Shown here: positions 1 through 6,615 of the stretch, piece after piece
How the letters are laid out: the number at the start of each line of letters is the position of its first letter
Numbering within the stretch: the stretch's first letter is position 1
Source: Flavobacteriales bacterium
GTDB taxonomy: Bacteria; Bacteroidota; Bacteroidia; Flavobacteriales_D; Sanyastnellaceae
Assembly (NCBI GenBank): GCA_015663855.1
Contig: DQRJ01000029.1
Location: 1-15,617 of the forward strand
Length of the DNA stretch: 15,617 bases
Direction: 5' to 3'
Position numbers and translations under genes: made by a program
The notes under the pieces: model-generated
What the model saw: the letters and a program-made list of their open reading frames with translations, nothing else
Told to the model about the DNA's origin: nothing
The model's database searches: none

Positions 1-33
1 GGAGTGGCAATTCGTTTTAACCTCACTCAATAG
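1..33 (+). CDS. 3' end of an upstream gene, possibly SprA (type IX secretion translocon)
   Basis: The frame starting at base 1 reads GVAIRFNLTQ and then TAG. The alternating hydrophobic/polar pattern ending in a short polar tail resembles the last beta strand of an outer-membrane barrel. From memory, not checked, SprA/Sov proteins end in a similar strand and sprA lies just upstream of gcvH in several flavobacteria. Ten residues are too few to prove identity, so this is a context-based guess; it could be another outer-membrane protein or a chance open frame. Confidence 0.35.
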   Translation, partial: GVAIRFNLTQ

Positions 34-64
34 AGTACTTTCGCGAGAAATAATTATACAAGCT

Positions 65-442
65 ATGAATGTTCCTTCTGATTTACGATACACGCTAGAC
101 CACGAGTGGGTGAAAGTTGATGGCGACATAGCAACTGTAGGAGTGACCGATTACGCTCAAAGCGAGCTAGGCGATATTGTTTTTGTAGAGGTAGAAACAG
201 AGGGAGAAGAACTTGATGCTGAGGAGGTTTTCGGAACGATCGAAGCTGTGAAAACAGTGAGTGACTTAATGCTTCCAGTTTCAGGCGAAGTAATGGAATT
301 CAATGAGGCATTAGAAGACGACCCGGCATTAATAAACAACGACCCATTCGGTCAGGGTTGGATTATTAAAGTAAAGCTTTCGAACCCGTCTGAAGTTGAG
401 GCGCTAATGGATGCTGCAGCTTACGAAGCGTCAATAGGTTAA
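65..442 (+). CDS. gcvH: Glycine cleavage system H protein
   Basis: This is the lipoyl carrier of the glycine cleavage complex. It shuttles the aminomethyl group from the P protein to the T protein and is reoxidised by the L protein, all in the cytoplasm. The 125 residues match the usual family length. The N terminus carries the typical YTLDHEWV stretch (residues 10-17), and the lipoylation site lies in EAVKTVSDL with Lys63 as acceptor; DPFGQGWIIKV near residues 93-103 is also typical. The frame is open upstream to the window edge, but the ATG at 65 gives the canonical MNVPSDLRYT start. A TACTTTCG sequence at 36-43 is one mismatch from the Bacteroidota -7 box and could be its promoter. It is followed after 14 bases by the VanZ-like gene, so the two are probably co-transcribed. 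No P, T or L protein gene lies in this window. Confidence 0.97.
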   Translation: MNVPSDLRYTLDHEWVKVDGDIATVGVTDYAQSELGDIVFVEVETEGEELDAEEVFGTIEAVKTVSDLMLPVSGEVMEFNEALEDDPALINNDPFGQGWIIKVKLSNPSEVEALMDAAAYEASIG

Positions 443-456
443 TAAACTCTTAAATT

Positions 457-909
457 TTGTCTATTTACTCAGTAGCAAGAACCCCACGAATTCTAACACC
501 GCTCTTTTTAGTTGCGATTTTAGTTATGGCTCTTCATTTGCTTCCTGGATCAGATATTGACTCTTCTTCTTGGTGGTCTACATACAAATTAGATAAGGTT
601 GTGCACGCACTTTCATTTGCACTTTTATCACTCTCCTTATCCATAGCATTATCAAAACAGAGGTTTTTGCACGACAATAAGAGTATGTTAATAGTGTTAA
701 TTATCATTAGTACAACGCTATTTGGCACAATACTTGAGCTTATTCAAGGAGAGTGGATGTTAGGAAGATCGGCAGAATTTCTCGATATAGTAGCTGATTG
801 CGCAGGTTCTGCAATCGGAATATTATCTTTTCGAGGACTGTATGGCGTTTTTCCAGGCCAAATCCCCCAAGATGCATTAATTTCGAACCCTAGAAAATCT
901 TCAATATGA
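457..909 (+). CDS. VanZ-like family membrane protein
   Basis: A small integral membrane protein of 150 residues with about four hydrophobic segments (roughly residues 12-28, 50-66, 77-95 and 112-127). The VanZ-like signature is visible: LPGSDID after the first segment, DKVVHALSFALL (residues 46-57) with the conserved Asp, His and Phe, then ELIQ followed by GRSAEFLDIVADCAGSAIG (residues 103-121). VanZ confers low-level teicoplanin resistance in enterococci, but the role of these Bacteroidota homologues is not established and resistance should not be assumed. The start is TTG at 457; the first ATG downstream would cut away the first membrane segment, so TTG is preferred. The stop overlaps the next start as ATGA, indicating translational coupling with the TonB gene. 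The last 20 or so residues are a polar tail. Confidence 0.85.
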   Translation: MSIYSVARTPRILTPLFLVAILVMALHLLPGSDIDSSSWWSTYKLDKVVHALSFALLSLSLSIALSKQRFLHDNKSMLIVLIIISTTLFGTILELIQGEWMLGRSAEFLDIVADCAGSAIGILSFRGLYGVFPGQIPQDALISNPRKSSI

Positions 910-1607
910 TTAGCAGGAAGACACCCAAAGCAGATTTAGAAAATAAGCGCTCTACATGGCGAGCACTTGGTTTTATTGCCTCTCTCGCCTTGATTTTAGT
1001 TGCGCTATCTTGGACTAGCTACGATGTAGTGATTCGCCAAGCCATAAATTTTAATGCAGACCTTCTCGAAGATGAGGAGATCCCTGTAAACGTGGTCACA
1101 CCACCACCACCACCACCACCACCTCAACAGACTACTGTAATTGAAATTGTTGATGATGAAGAAGAAATTGAAATCGAGCTAGAAATTGAAGATATCGAGC
1201 TAGATGAGGATACTGAAATCGAAATCATTGATGACGATGATGATGTTGACGATGATACACCGTTTATGATTGTAGAGAACATGCCAGCTCTGGCACACTG
1301 CAAAAGCATGCGTGGAGATGAAAGACATCAGTGCACTCAGATGGAAATCATCAAGTACGTTTCTAAGAACACAAAGTATCCATCAATTGCTAAGGAGTCA
1401 GGTATACAAGGTACTGTGTTCGTTTATTTCGTTGTCGGAAGAGACGGGTACGTAAAGGACGTGAAAATTTTGAGAGAAGTAGACCCTCGTTTGGACAAAG
1501 AAGCTAAGCGTGTGGTAGAAACACTACCTCGTTTCGACCCAGGTCAACAGCGTGGAAAAAGCGTTAGTGTTCAATACACAATTCCTGTGAAGTTCATTAT
1601 TCGCTAA
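906..1607 (+). CDS. TonB-type energy transducer, Bacteroidota type
   Basis: An inner-membrane anchored protein expected to transmit proton-motive force from ExbB/ExbD to outer-membrane TonB-dependent receptors. Its 233 residues hold a cytoplasmic basic tail (1-19), one membrane helix (about 21-38), a periplasmic spacer with eight consecutive prolines (66-73), a very acidic stretch (83-119), and a C-terminal TonB domain (about 145-233) with NTKYPSIAKESGIQGTVFV, GRDGYVKDVKI, DPRLDKEA and the closing YTIPVKFIIR. Where many family members have a Pro-Gly-Gly turn before the domain, this one has Cys132 and Cys143, spaced so they could form a disulfide. The spacer is acidic rather than the Lys/Pro-rich type of E. 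coli TonB. ATG overlaps the stop of the VanZ-like gene by four bases. No exbB/exbD is present, so the partners must be encoded elsewhere. Function in iron or glycan uptake, or in powering another envelope machine, cannot be told apart from the sequence. Confidence 0.9.
   Translation: MISRKTPKADLENKRSTWRALGFIASLALILVALSWTSYDVVIRQAINFNADLLEDEEIPVNVVTPPPPPPPPQQTTVIEIVDDEEEIEIELEIEDIELDEDTEIEIIDDDDDVDDDTPFMIVENMPALAHCKSMRGDERHQCTQMEIIKYVSKNTKYPSIAKESGIQGTVFVYFVVGRDGYVKDVKILREVDPRLDKEAKRVVETLPRFDPGQQRGKSVSVQYTIPVKFIIR
1101..1124 (+). repeat. CCA trinucleotide tract encoding polyproline in the TonB spacer
   Basis: Seven CCA codons followed by CCT encode eight prolines (residues 66-73 of the TonB-type protein). 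The tract is in frame and changes in copy number would lengthen or shorten the periplasmic spacer without breaking the frame. Confidence 0.9.
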
Positions 1608-1613
1608 GGAATA

Positions 1614-2153
1614 CTAGAAAATACTTATTGCATCGAAATACCCGTCTAGGGCGAGCAATAGATAAACTGCAAAGAGGACTGAGCCTAGCTTAAGTCCTCT
1701 TTTCGCGTATAGATATATAGAAACGGCGTCTATTATGATCCAATAGAGCCAGTTTTCATGGACAAGATGAATCATCATCCAAGTGGCGATGACGCTGAAA
1801 ACAGTTGTAAATGCATCCAAATAAGGCATAGATGCGTCTGTGTGTAATTTAAGAAAAGTACCTAAAAGTAGAGTGCCTATTGTGGCTGCGAGTAGCCAAA
1901 GAAGATGTGTTGATATAGTCCAAACCTCACCACTTCCAGAATCAGAGACTATGTAAAATCCGTAAGCCGCCATTCCTATATAGAATAACTGGAGAGCACT
2001 TTCGGCATATATTTTTTTCTTCCAACAAAGAATAGCGAAAATCCCAGCACCAATTCCGGCAGGGATGTAGCCCTCAGGTAAATACCCCTTTAAGTACATC
2101 CACGTATAAGCGAGTGACAGAAGTACCGCTATTGCTTCAGCAAGTTTATACAT
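1614..2153 (-). CDS. pnuC: PnuC-family vitamin/nicotinamide riboside transporter
   Basis: An inner-membrane facilitator of 179 residues with about seven hydrophobic segments. Family motifs seen are AESALQLFYIGMAAYG (residues 50-65), DAFTTVFSVIATWMM (113-127), then NWLYWIIIDAVSIYLYAKRG (134-153). PnuC-type carriers move unphosphorylated vitamins, usually nicotinamide riboside, which are then trapped by phosphorylation. The gene directly upstream encodes a NadR-like ribosylnicotinamide kinase, which favours nicotinamide riboside as substrate. Relatives transport thiamine (PnuT) or riboflavin (PnuX), and ribF lies three genes upstream, so substrate assignment is an inference. The ATG at 2153 overlaps the end of the kinase gene by eight bases. 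The 3' end lies six bases from the convergent TonB gene, with no obvious terminator hairpin between them. Confidence 0.88.
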   Translation of the reverse strand: MYKLAEAIAVLLSLAYTWMYLKGYLPEGYIPAGIGAGIFAILCWKKKIYAESALQLFYIGMAAYGFYIVSDSGSGEVWTISTHLLWLLAATIGTLLLGTFLKLHTDASMPYLDAFTTVFSVIATWMMIHLVHENWLYWIIIDAVSIYLYAKRGLKLGSVLFAVYLLLALDGYFDAISIF

Positions 2154-2700
2154 TAAAACGATTTTTTATTTCGTTCTCAATTAAATCTACTCGTTCTAAA
2201 ATGGGTTTAACAGGGACCTCGATATAAGGAAGATTCAGCTCGTCTAGTCGTCTTCGAAATCGATCATTCATTTCAAGTCGTTTATCATAATCAGGAATTA
2301 ATCGGATAGGATCTGCCTCCCATTTCTCAATTGTTTCACACAGGAGGTATAAATCAACTTTCGTATCAGTAATTTGTTGGTCATGGGTAGAGACCCTTTT
2401 TCCAAACACTGATTCAGACCAAAAATCTAGAACGATGGACCCCGTATCACAAAAAACACCCAATGATTTCGTGTTTTCCATTAGGTCTTTAACACGGCTT
2501 TCGTTCAGCTTTTGCAAGCTGAGTAATGTGTCGAATGTTTCTTTTCCATTCAGGACGTCTTCATTTTCTCTGCAAAGCTCTAGAATGTATGGCCAGTTAA
2601 ACCTTTCGGCTAATGGTTTAATTAAAGAGGATTTTCCGGAATTTTCTACTCCAGTCAAAACTATCCTAAGCGGGCGTTTATTCTTAATTACCCGACTCAT
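2146..2700 (-). CDS. NadR-like ribosylnicotinamide kinase (AAA-type P-loop ATPase)
   Basis: Probably phosphorylates nicotinamide riboside to NMN after uptake by PnuC, feeding NAD synthesis. With the start at 2700 it has 184 residues: a P-loop GVENSGKS (17-24), LELCREN (40-46) at the position of the NadR PEYARE stretch, CDTGSIVLDFWSESVFG (84-100) matching the TDT...W region, YLLCE (118-122), and WEADPIRLIPD (127-137), the NadR-type lid with Trp127, Asp130 and Arg133. It lacks the nucleotidyltransferase domain of full NadR, so it is a stand-alone kinase and an NMN adenylyltransferase must be encoded elsewhere. An upstream in-frame start at 2733 exists but would extend the overlap with the LRR gene to 50 bases; ATG 2700 gives a 17-base overlap and the typical basic lead-in to the P-loop. 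Overlap with pnuC supports joint function. Confidence 0.85.
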   Translation of the reverse strand: MSRVIKNKRPLRIVLTGVENSGKSSLIKPLAERFNWPYILELCRENEDVLNGKETFDTLLSLQKLNESRVKDLMENTKSLGVFCDTGSIVLDFWSESVFGKRVSTHDQQITDTKVDLYLLCETIEKWEADPIRLIPDYDKRLEMNDRFRRRLDELNLPYIEVPVKPILERVDLIENEIKNRFNV

Positions 2701-3289
2701 CGAACTTACAATTACATGGGTCAGACATTTCAAGTAAGACGCTAGGTAGAAGCTCCCTCAACCAGGTTTGTTCTAAATAAGTCATGTCATTATAGAGCAA
2801 ATCTAGTGTTTGAAGATTGGACATATCACTTAAAGAAGCGGGAAATATTCGAATCAAATTAGACCAAAGACCGAGCCATTCTAAATTCTCTAAGCGATCA
2901 ATATTTATAGGGATAGCAGGAATTAAGTTATCACCTAAGTACAATAGTCTAAGGTGATTCCAACTTAAAATAAATTCAGGAAATGTGTCTAATTTATTTC
3001 GTTCTGCTGAAAAAACCTCCATATCAGTTAGTTCATTCATCCAATCTGGAAGTTCCACAAGACGATTTTTGTTTAGATTAAGTTCTCTAAGGTCTGTGAA
3101 GCCTCTAATTTCTATGGGGACAGTTGTTAATTTCTGTCGAGTTAGATCGAGTCTCTCAATAGATAGTCCATTATTACTAGCTATGATGGCGCCTTGGATA
3201 GACTCATAAACAGGTGTTGGAACTTGTGCCGAGACATTAATATCCGTCCCGAAGATCGAAAATAAGAATATGAAAATTAATGCTCTCAA
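2684..3289 (-). CDS. Secreted leucine-rich-repeat protein
   Basis: A 201-residue protein with a signal peptide (hydrophobic core about 3-14, possible cleavage in VSAQVP near residue 21-22) and six consecutive leucine-rich repeats of exactly 23 residues beginning near residues 47, 70, 93, 116, 139 and 162 (pattern LxLxxNxLxxLPxxhxxLxxL). Such repeats form a curved binding surface, usually for protein or glycan; the partner is unknown. No lipobox is seen, so the product is probably periplasmic or exported in soluble form. The C-terminal end holds a CNC pair (Cys192, Cys194). The start is TTG at 3289, overlapping the ribF stop as TTGA, which implies translational coupling. The 3' end overlaps the kinase gene by 17 bases. 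Its place inside a flavin/NAD cofactor operon is unexplained and no function is assigned. Confidence 0.82.
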   Translation of the reverse strand: MRALIFIFLFSIFGTDINVSAQVPTPVYESIQGAIIASNNGLSIERLDLTRQKLTTVPIEIRGFTDLRELNLNKNRLVELPDWMNELTDMEVFSAERNKLDTFPEFILSWNHLRLLYLGDNLIPAIPINIDRLENLEWLGLWSNLIRIFPASLSDMSNLQTLDLLYNDMTYLEQTWLRELLPSVLLEMSDPCNCKFDESGN

Positions 3290-4236
3290 AGTTCTGGGCG
3301 CTTAGATTTATCGAGGATGTCCAACGTTGTTATTTTATCCTTTTTCAAAGCCGCACTCAGCTCATTAACGCTTGAAAATTTCTTTTCATTGCGCAATTTA
3401 TCAATGAATCTAACGTCAATGGTTTTCCCATAACAATCGCCTTCGTACCCAATGAAATGTAATTCAATAGTACTTTTTATCGAATTTAGGGTAGGCCTTT
3501 TCCCAATATTAAGCATTCCGGCCATCCATTCTTTTCCTTCTACCCTACCCCAAACAGCATAAGCTCCATTCCCTGGCACAATCTTCAATTCATCCTTTAA
3601 TTCAATGTTCGCAGTGGGAAAGCCGAGGGTTCTTCCGATTTGGTCTCCTTTAACAACAACGCCAGAAAGTGGGAAAGGCCGACCGAGCAACTCCCCAGCA
3701 AATCTTACATTACCCTCCTCAATGGCTCCTCGTACTTTAGTTGAGCTCACCCTAACTGCTTTCACGTGCTTAGCATCGAGAGCTGTAACACCGAATCCAA
3801 ACATTACTCCCATCTCATGCAAATCATCAAACGCTCCTTCGCGGTTTCGGCCAAACCTATGATCATCCCCAATAACTACTTCCTTAGGCTTAATACCCTC
3901 GGCTAAAAGTCCTCGCACATATTCTAACGGTGTTAATCGAGCTAAATCGAGATCAAAATGAGCGATTATTAAATTATCAAGTCCGGCATTAGCTAATAAT
4001 GATCTTTTTTCTTCAATTGTGTTTAATAATTTCAGTCCGTGATTTTCTGGATAAAGCACCATCCTAGGATGAGGATCGAACGTTAACAAAGCAGTTTCAC
4101 CTCCTATTAATTCAGCTTTTTCAGCTAAAACACTGATAACAGAGCGATGACCAGCATGAACACCATCAAATGTCCCTATTGTCAAAACAATAGGTTTCTC
4201 AGAGCTAAATCCGTTATCTAGGTGATGAACTTTCAA
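3286..4236 (-). CDS. ribF: Bifunctional riboflavin kinase / FAD synthetase
   Basis: Makes FMN from riboflavin and FAD from FMN in the cytoplasm. With a TTG start at 4236 it has 316 residues, close to the usual 310. The N-terminal nucleotidyltransferase domain carries TFDGVHAGH (22-30, HxGH-type), FDPHPR (about 53-58), GDDHRFGR (123-130) and SSTKVR (164-169). The C-terminal riboflavin kinase domain starts near 188 and carries GRTLGFPTANI (201-211). The frame stays open to another TTG at 4275, giving 13 extra residues; I prefer 4236 because family members begin MKVxH immediately before the first strand, exactly as here (LKVHHL). There is no ATG near the 5' end, so a non-ATG start is likely either way. 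It is divergent from atpD and is the first gene of a four-gene overlapping operon leading to pnuC. Confidence 0.93.
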   Translation of the reverse strand: MKVHHLDNGFSSEKPIVLTIGTFDGVHAGHRSVISVLAEKAELIGGETALLTFDPHPRMVLYPENHGLKLLNTIEEKRSLLANAGLDNLIIAHFDLDLARLTPLEYVRGLLAEGIKPKEVVIGDDHRFGRNREGAFDDLHEMGVMFGFGVTALDAKHVKAVRVSSTKVRGAIEEGNVRFAGELLGRPFPLSGVVVKGDQIGRTLGFPTANIELKDELKIVPGNGAYAVWGRVEGKEWMAGMLNIGKRPTLNSIKSTIELHFIGYEGDCYGKTIDVRFIDKLRNEKKFSSVNELSAALKKDKITTLDILDKSKRPEL

Positions 4237-4296
4237 GGTTGTAAAGTTATGCTTAAAGTATTGCGAATTCGGCAAACAAATTCGCAGCGCGTGTTG

Positions 4297-4304
4297 TATT
4301 TTTG
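4297..4304 (+). promoter_or_regulatory. Bacteroidota-type -7 box of atpD
   Basis: TATTTTTG matches the TAnnTTTG consensus of Bacteroidota primary sigma factors at all six defined positions. Transcription would begin about seven bases downstream, leaving a leader of about 24 bases before the atpD ATG at 4335. No TTG of a -33 element is visible at the usual 17-23 base spacing, so the -33 part is weak or absent. Confidence 0.55.
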
Positions 4305-4334
4305 CACTCGATTATATAAGCCAGACACAATATC

Positions 4335-5834
4335 ATGTCAATACAGCAAGGAGTTGTTTCACAAGTTATCGGACCAGTTGTAGATGTCCGTTTCCCTGAA
4401 GGAGTTGAATTACCAAACATTCTTGACGCCCTTGTGGTCGACGGTGATGGGACTAAATTGATTTTAGAAACCCAAAAGCATATCGGAGAAGACACAATTC
4501 GTGCCATTTCTATGGATGCCACTGAAGGTCTAAGCCGTGGAATGAAAGTAACGGCAACGGGTACAGGTATTCAGATGCCTACAGGAGAAGCGATTAAAGG
4601 TCGTCTTTTCAACGTGGTAGGAGATGCTATTGATGGTATTGGTGATGTGTCTATGGAGAATGGACGTAACATCCACCAGAGCGCACCTCGTTTTGAAGAT
4701 CTAAGTACTTCTACGGAAGTTCTTTTCACTGGAATTAAGGTCATCGATTTGATTGAGCCGTATTCAAAGGGTGGAAAAATTGGTCTATTCGGTGGAGCTG
4801 GTGTAGGTAAGACTGTACTTATCATGGAGCTCATTAACAACATCGCGAAAGGGTACGAGGGTATCTCAGTTTTTGCTGGTGTGGGTGAGCGTACACGTGA
4901 AGGAAACGATCTACTTCGTGAGATGATCGAGTCAGGTGTAATTAAGTATGGAGATGCTTTCGTTGAAAGTATGGAAGCTGGAGGATGGGACCTAAGTAAG
5001 GTTGACAAGAAAGAATTAGAGAAGTCTCAAGCGACACTCGTGTTTGGCCAGATGAATGAGCCTCCTGGAGCCCGTGCTCGTGTAGCTCTTTCTGGACTTA
5101 CTGTTGCTGAGTACTTCCGTGATGGAGACGAGGAAACAGGTGGACGTGATATCTTATTCTTTATCGATAACATTTTCCGCTTTACTCAAGCTGGATCAGA
5201 GGTGTCAGCTCTTCTAGGTCGTATGCCTTCGGCTGTAGGTTACCAACCGACACTTGCTTCTGAGATGGGGGTTATGCAAGAACGAATTAGTTCTACAAAG
5301 CGTGGTTCTATTACATCTGTACAAGCGGTTTACGTACCTGCGGATGATTTGACAGATCCAGCTCCTGCTACGACTTTCGCTCACCTTGACGCGACAACTG
5401 TACTTTCTCGTAAAATTGCATCTCTTGGAATTTACCCAGCGGTAGATCCTCTCGATTCTACATCTCGTATTCTTAACCCAGATATTATCGGTAAAGAGCA
5501 CTATGAGTGTGCAGAGAACGTAAAGGAGATTCTTCAGAGATACAAAGAGCTTCAAGACATTATCGCTATTCTCGGAATGGATGAGCTTTCGGAAGAAGAT
5601 AAGCAAGCTGTAAACCGCGCTAGACGTATCAGTCGTTTCTTATCTCAACCTTTCCACGTTGCTACACAGTTTACGGGTATTGACGGGGTATTAGTCCCTA
5701 TCGAGGAAACGATCAAAGGATTCAATATGATTCTAAACGGTGATTTAGATCAGTACCCTGAAGCAGCATTCAACCTCAAAGGAAACATCGAGGAAGTTAT
5801 CGCTGCAGGAGAGAAAATGCTTGCTGAAGCGTAA
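4335..5834 (+). CDS. atpD: F1Fo ATP synthase subunit beta
   Basis: The catalytic subunit of the F1 sector, which makes ATP from ADP and phosphate at the inner membrane. The 499 residues include the Walker A loop GGAGVGKT (153-160), GVGERTREG (182-190) with the catalytic Glu185, and MNEPPGAR (240-247). An insertion around residues 208-232 before the MNEPPGAR stretch makes it longer than the roughly 460-residue E. coli protein; from memory this is common in Bacteroidota. The ATG at 4335 gives the normal N terminus. It is followed 11 bases later by atpC. The other subunits (a, b, c, alpha, gamma, delta) are not in the window, in line with the split ATP synthase operons of this phylum. Confidence 0.99.
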   Translation: MSIQQGVVSQVIGPVVDVRFPEGVELPNILDALVVDGDGTKLILETQKHIGEDTIRAISMDATEGLSRGMKVTATGTGIQMPTGEAIKGRLFNVVGDAIDGIGDVSMENGRNIHQSAPRFEDLSTSTEVLFTGIKVIDLIEPYSKGGKIGLFGGAGVGKTVLIMELINNIAKGYEGISVFAGVGERTREGNDLLREMIESGVIKYGDAFVESMEAGGWDLSKVDKKELEKSQATLVFGQMNEPPGARARVALSGLTVAEYFRDGDEETGGRDILFFIDNIFRFTQAGSEVSALLGRMPSAVGYQPTLASEMGVMQERISSTKRGSITSVQAVYVPADDLTDPAPATTFAHLDATTVLSRKIASLGIYPAVDPLDSTSRILNPDIIGKEHYECAENVKEILQRYKELQDIIAILGMDELSEEDKQAVNRARRISRFLSQPFHVATQFTGIDGVLVPIEETIKGFNMILNGDLDQYPEAAFNLKGNIEEVIAAGEKMLAEA

Positions 5835-5845
5835 GACCTAAGATC

Positions 5846-6079
5846 ATGACTCTAGATATTCTCACACCAGATAAACAGCTTTTCGAAGGAGAAGCCACTT
5901 ATGTGGGTATTCCAGGAACAGATGGTAGTCTAGGAATTTTGAGCAATCACGCTCCCTTAGTTACGACCCTAAGACTTGGTGAAATTGTAGTGAAAACTGC
6001 AAATGAGGAGTTGACTTTTGAGGTTAAAGGAGGAACGGTTGAAGTGCTAAACAATCACGTTACGATTTTAGCTCAGTAA
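5846..6079 (+). CDS. atpC: F1Fo ATP synthase subunit epsilon (short form)
   Basis: Central-stalk subunit that links F1 to the c-ring with gamma. Only 77 residues are present, covering the N-terminal beta-sandwich: LTPDKQLFEGEA (6-17), GTDGSLGILSNHAPLVTTL (24-42) and VEVLNNHVTIL at the end. The C-terminal two-helix domain that inhibits ATP hydrolysis in E. coli is absent; the natural stop follows the last strand, so this is a short form and not a truncation by frameshift. ATG follows the atpD stop by 11 bases, so the pair is one transcription unit. The 3' end faces rlmH 20 bases away, and I see no strong terminator hairpin there. Confidence 0.95.
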   Translation: MTLDILTPDKQLFEGEATYVGIPGTDGSLGILSNHAPLVTTLRLGEIVVKTANEELTFEVKGGTVEVLNNHVTILAQ

Positions 6080-6099
6080 AATTCTAAGTCGATTTACTT

Positions 6100-6576
6100 T
6101 TATGGGTGGTGGTATGGTTCTCCTTTGAGGATTGTATGCGCGCGATATATTTGCTCTACTGCAAAAATCCGTATTAGTTGATGTGGAAATGTAAGTGGCC
6201 CTAGCGCCCAAGTTTCTTTTGCTTTCGCTCTAATGCTTGGATCAAACCCATACGGTCCTCCTATTAAAAACGCTACGTGTTTTAATCCACGGACTTGAAG
6301 TTTTTCAAGGTGTTTCGCAAATCCCATTGAGTCGTAAACCCTGCCGTGTTCATCTAGAAGGATTAGGTAATCGACACTTTCAAGCTGCTTTTCTTGGTAG
6401 ACAGCTTCTTCTTTCATAACTCTTTTCGCATCAGCTTTAGCGAATTTGCTTTTAAGATTAGGGGTTTCGACAAAGGCAAATCTCCCGTATCTACTCATCC
6501 TTTTTGCGTATTCTTCTATTCCGGATTTAATCCAAACCGAGTTTGTCTTGCCCGTTGCTATAATTGATATCTGCAC
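6100..6576 (-). CDS. rlmH: 23S rRNA pseudouridine-1915 N3-methyltransferase
   Basis: A SPOUT-class methyltransferase that methylates pseudouridine 1915 in helix 69 of 23S rRNA using S-adenosylmethionine, acting on assembled 70S ribosomes as a homodimer. The 158 residues match the family size. LDEHGR (74-79), FLIGGPYGF (103-111), LTFPHQLIR (128-136), EQIYRA (141-146) and the closing GEPYHHP (152-158) are the knot and C-terminal tail motifs. The start is GTG at 6576; no ATG is available and the N terminus MQISIIATGK fits the family. It is divergent from nadC across about 39 bases and convergent with atpC. Confidence 0.97.
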   Translation of the reverse strand: MQISIIATGKTNSVWIKSGIEEYAKRMSRYGRFAFVETPNLKSKFAKADAKRVMKEEAVYQEKQLESVDYLILLDEHGRVYDSMGFAKHLEKLQVRGLKHVAFLIGGPYGFDPSIRAKAKETWALGPLTFPHQLIRIFAVEQIYRAHTILKGEPYHHP

Positions 6577-6615
6577 GTGGTGAAGTTAAGGTTTGTAGGG
6601 TATTATATTCGCACT

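Noticed and set aside
457..909. Glycopeptide resistance gene (VanZ).
   Set aside because: Only the broad VanZ-like fold is seen, with no other van genes; Gram-negative homologues have no demonstrated resistance role.
1100..1124. CAC repeats that could be read as a polyhistidine tag and so suggest cloning-vector sequence.
   Set aside because: In the coding frame they are CCA proline codons within a natural TonB spacer, and flanking sequence is contiguous chromosomal genes.
5214..5606. A 130-codon open frame on the minus strand inside atpD, with other long antisense frames in atpD, ribF and nadC.
   Set aside because: They lie opposite clearly conserved genes, have low-complexity or Ser/Arg-rich translations and no family motifs; they are shadows of strongly biased codon use.
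6577..6615. Longer nadC start at GTG 6577.
   Set aside because: The extra 13 codons have no family counterpart, abut the rlmH start, and would remove the space for promoters of the divergent genes.
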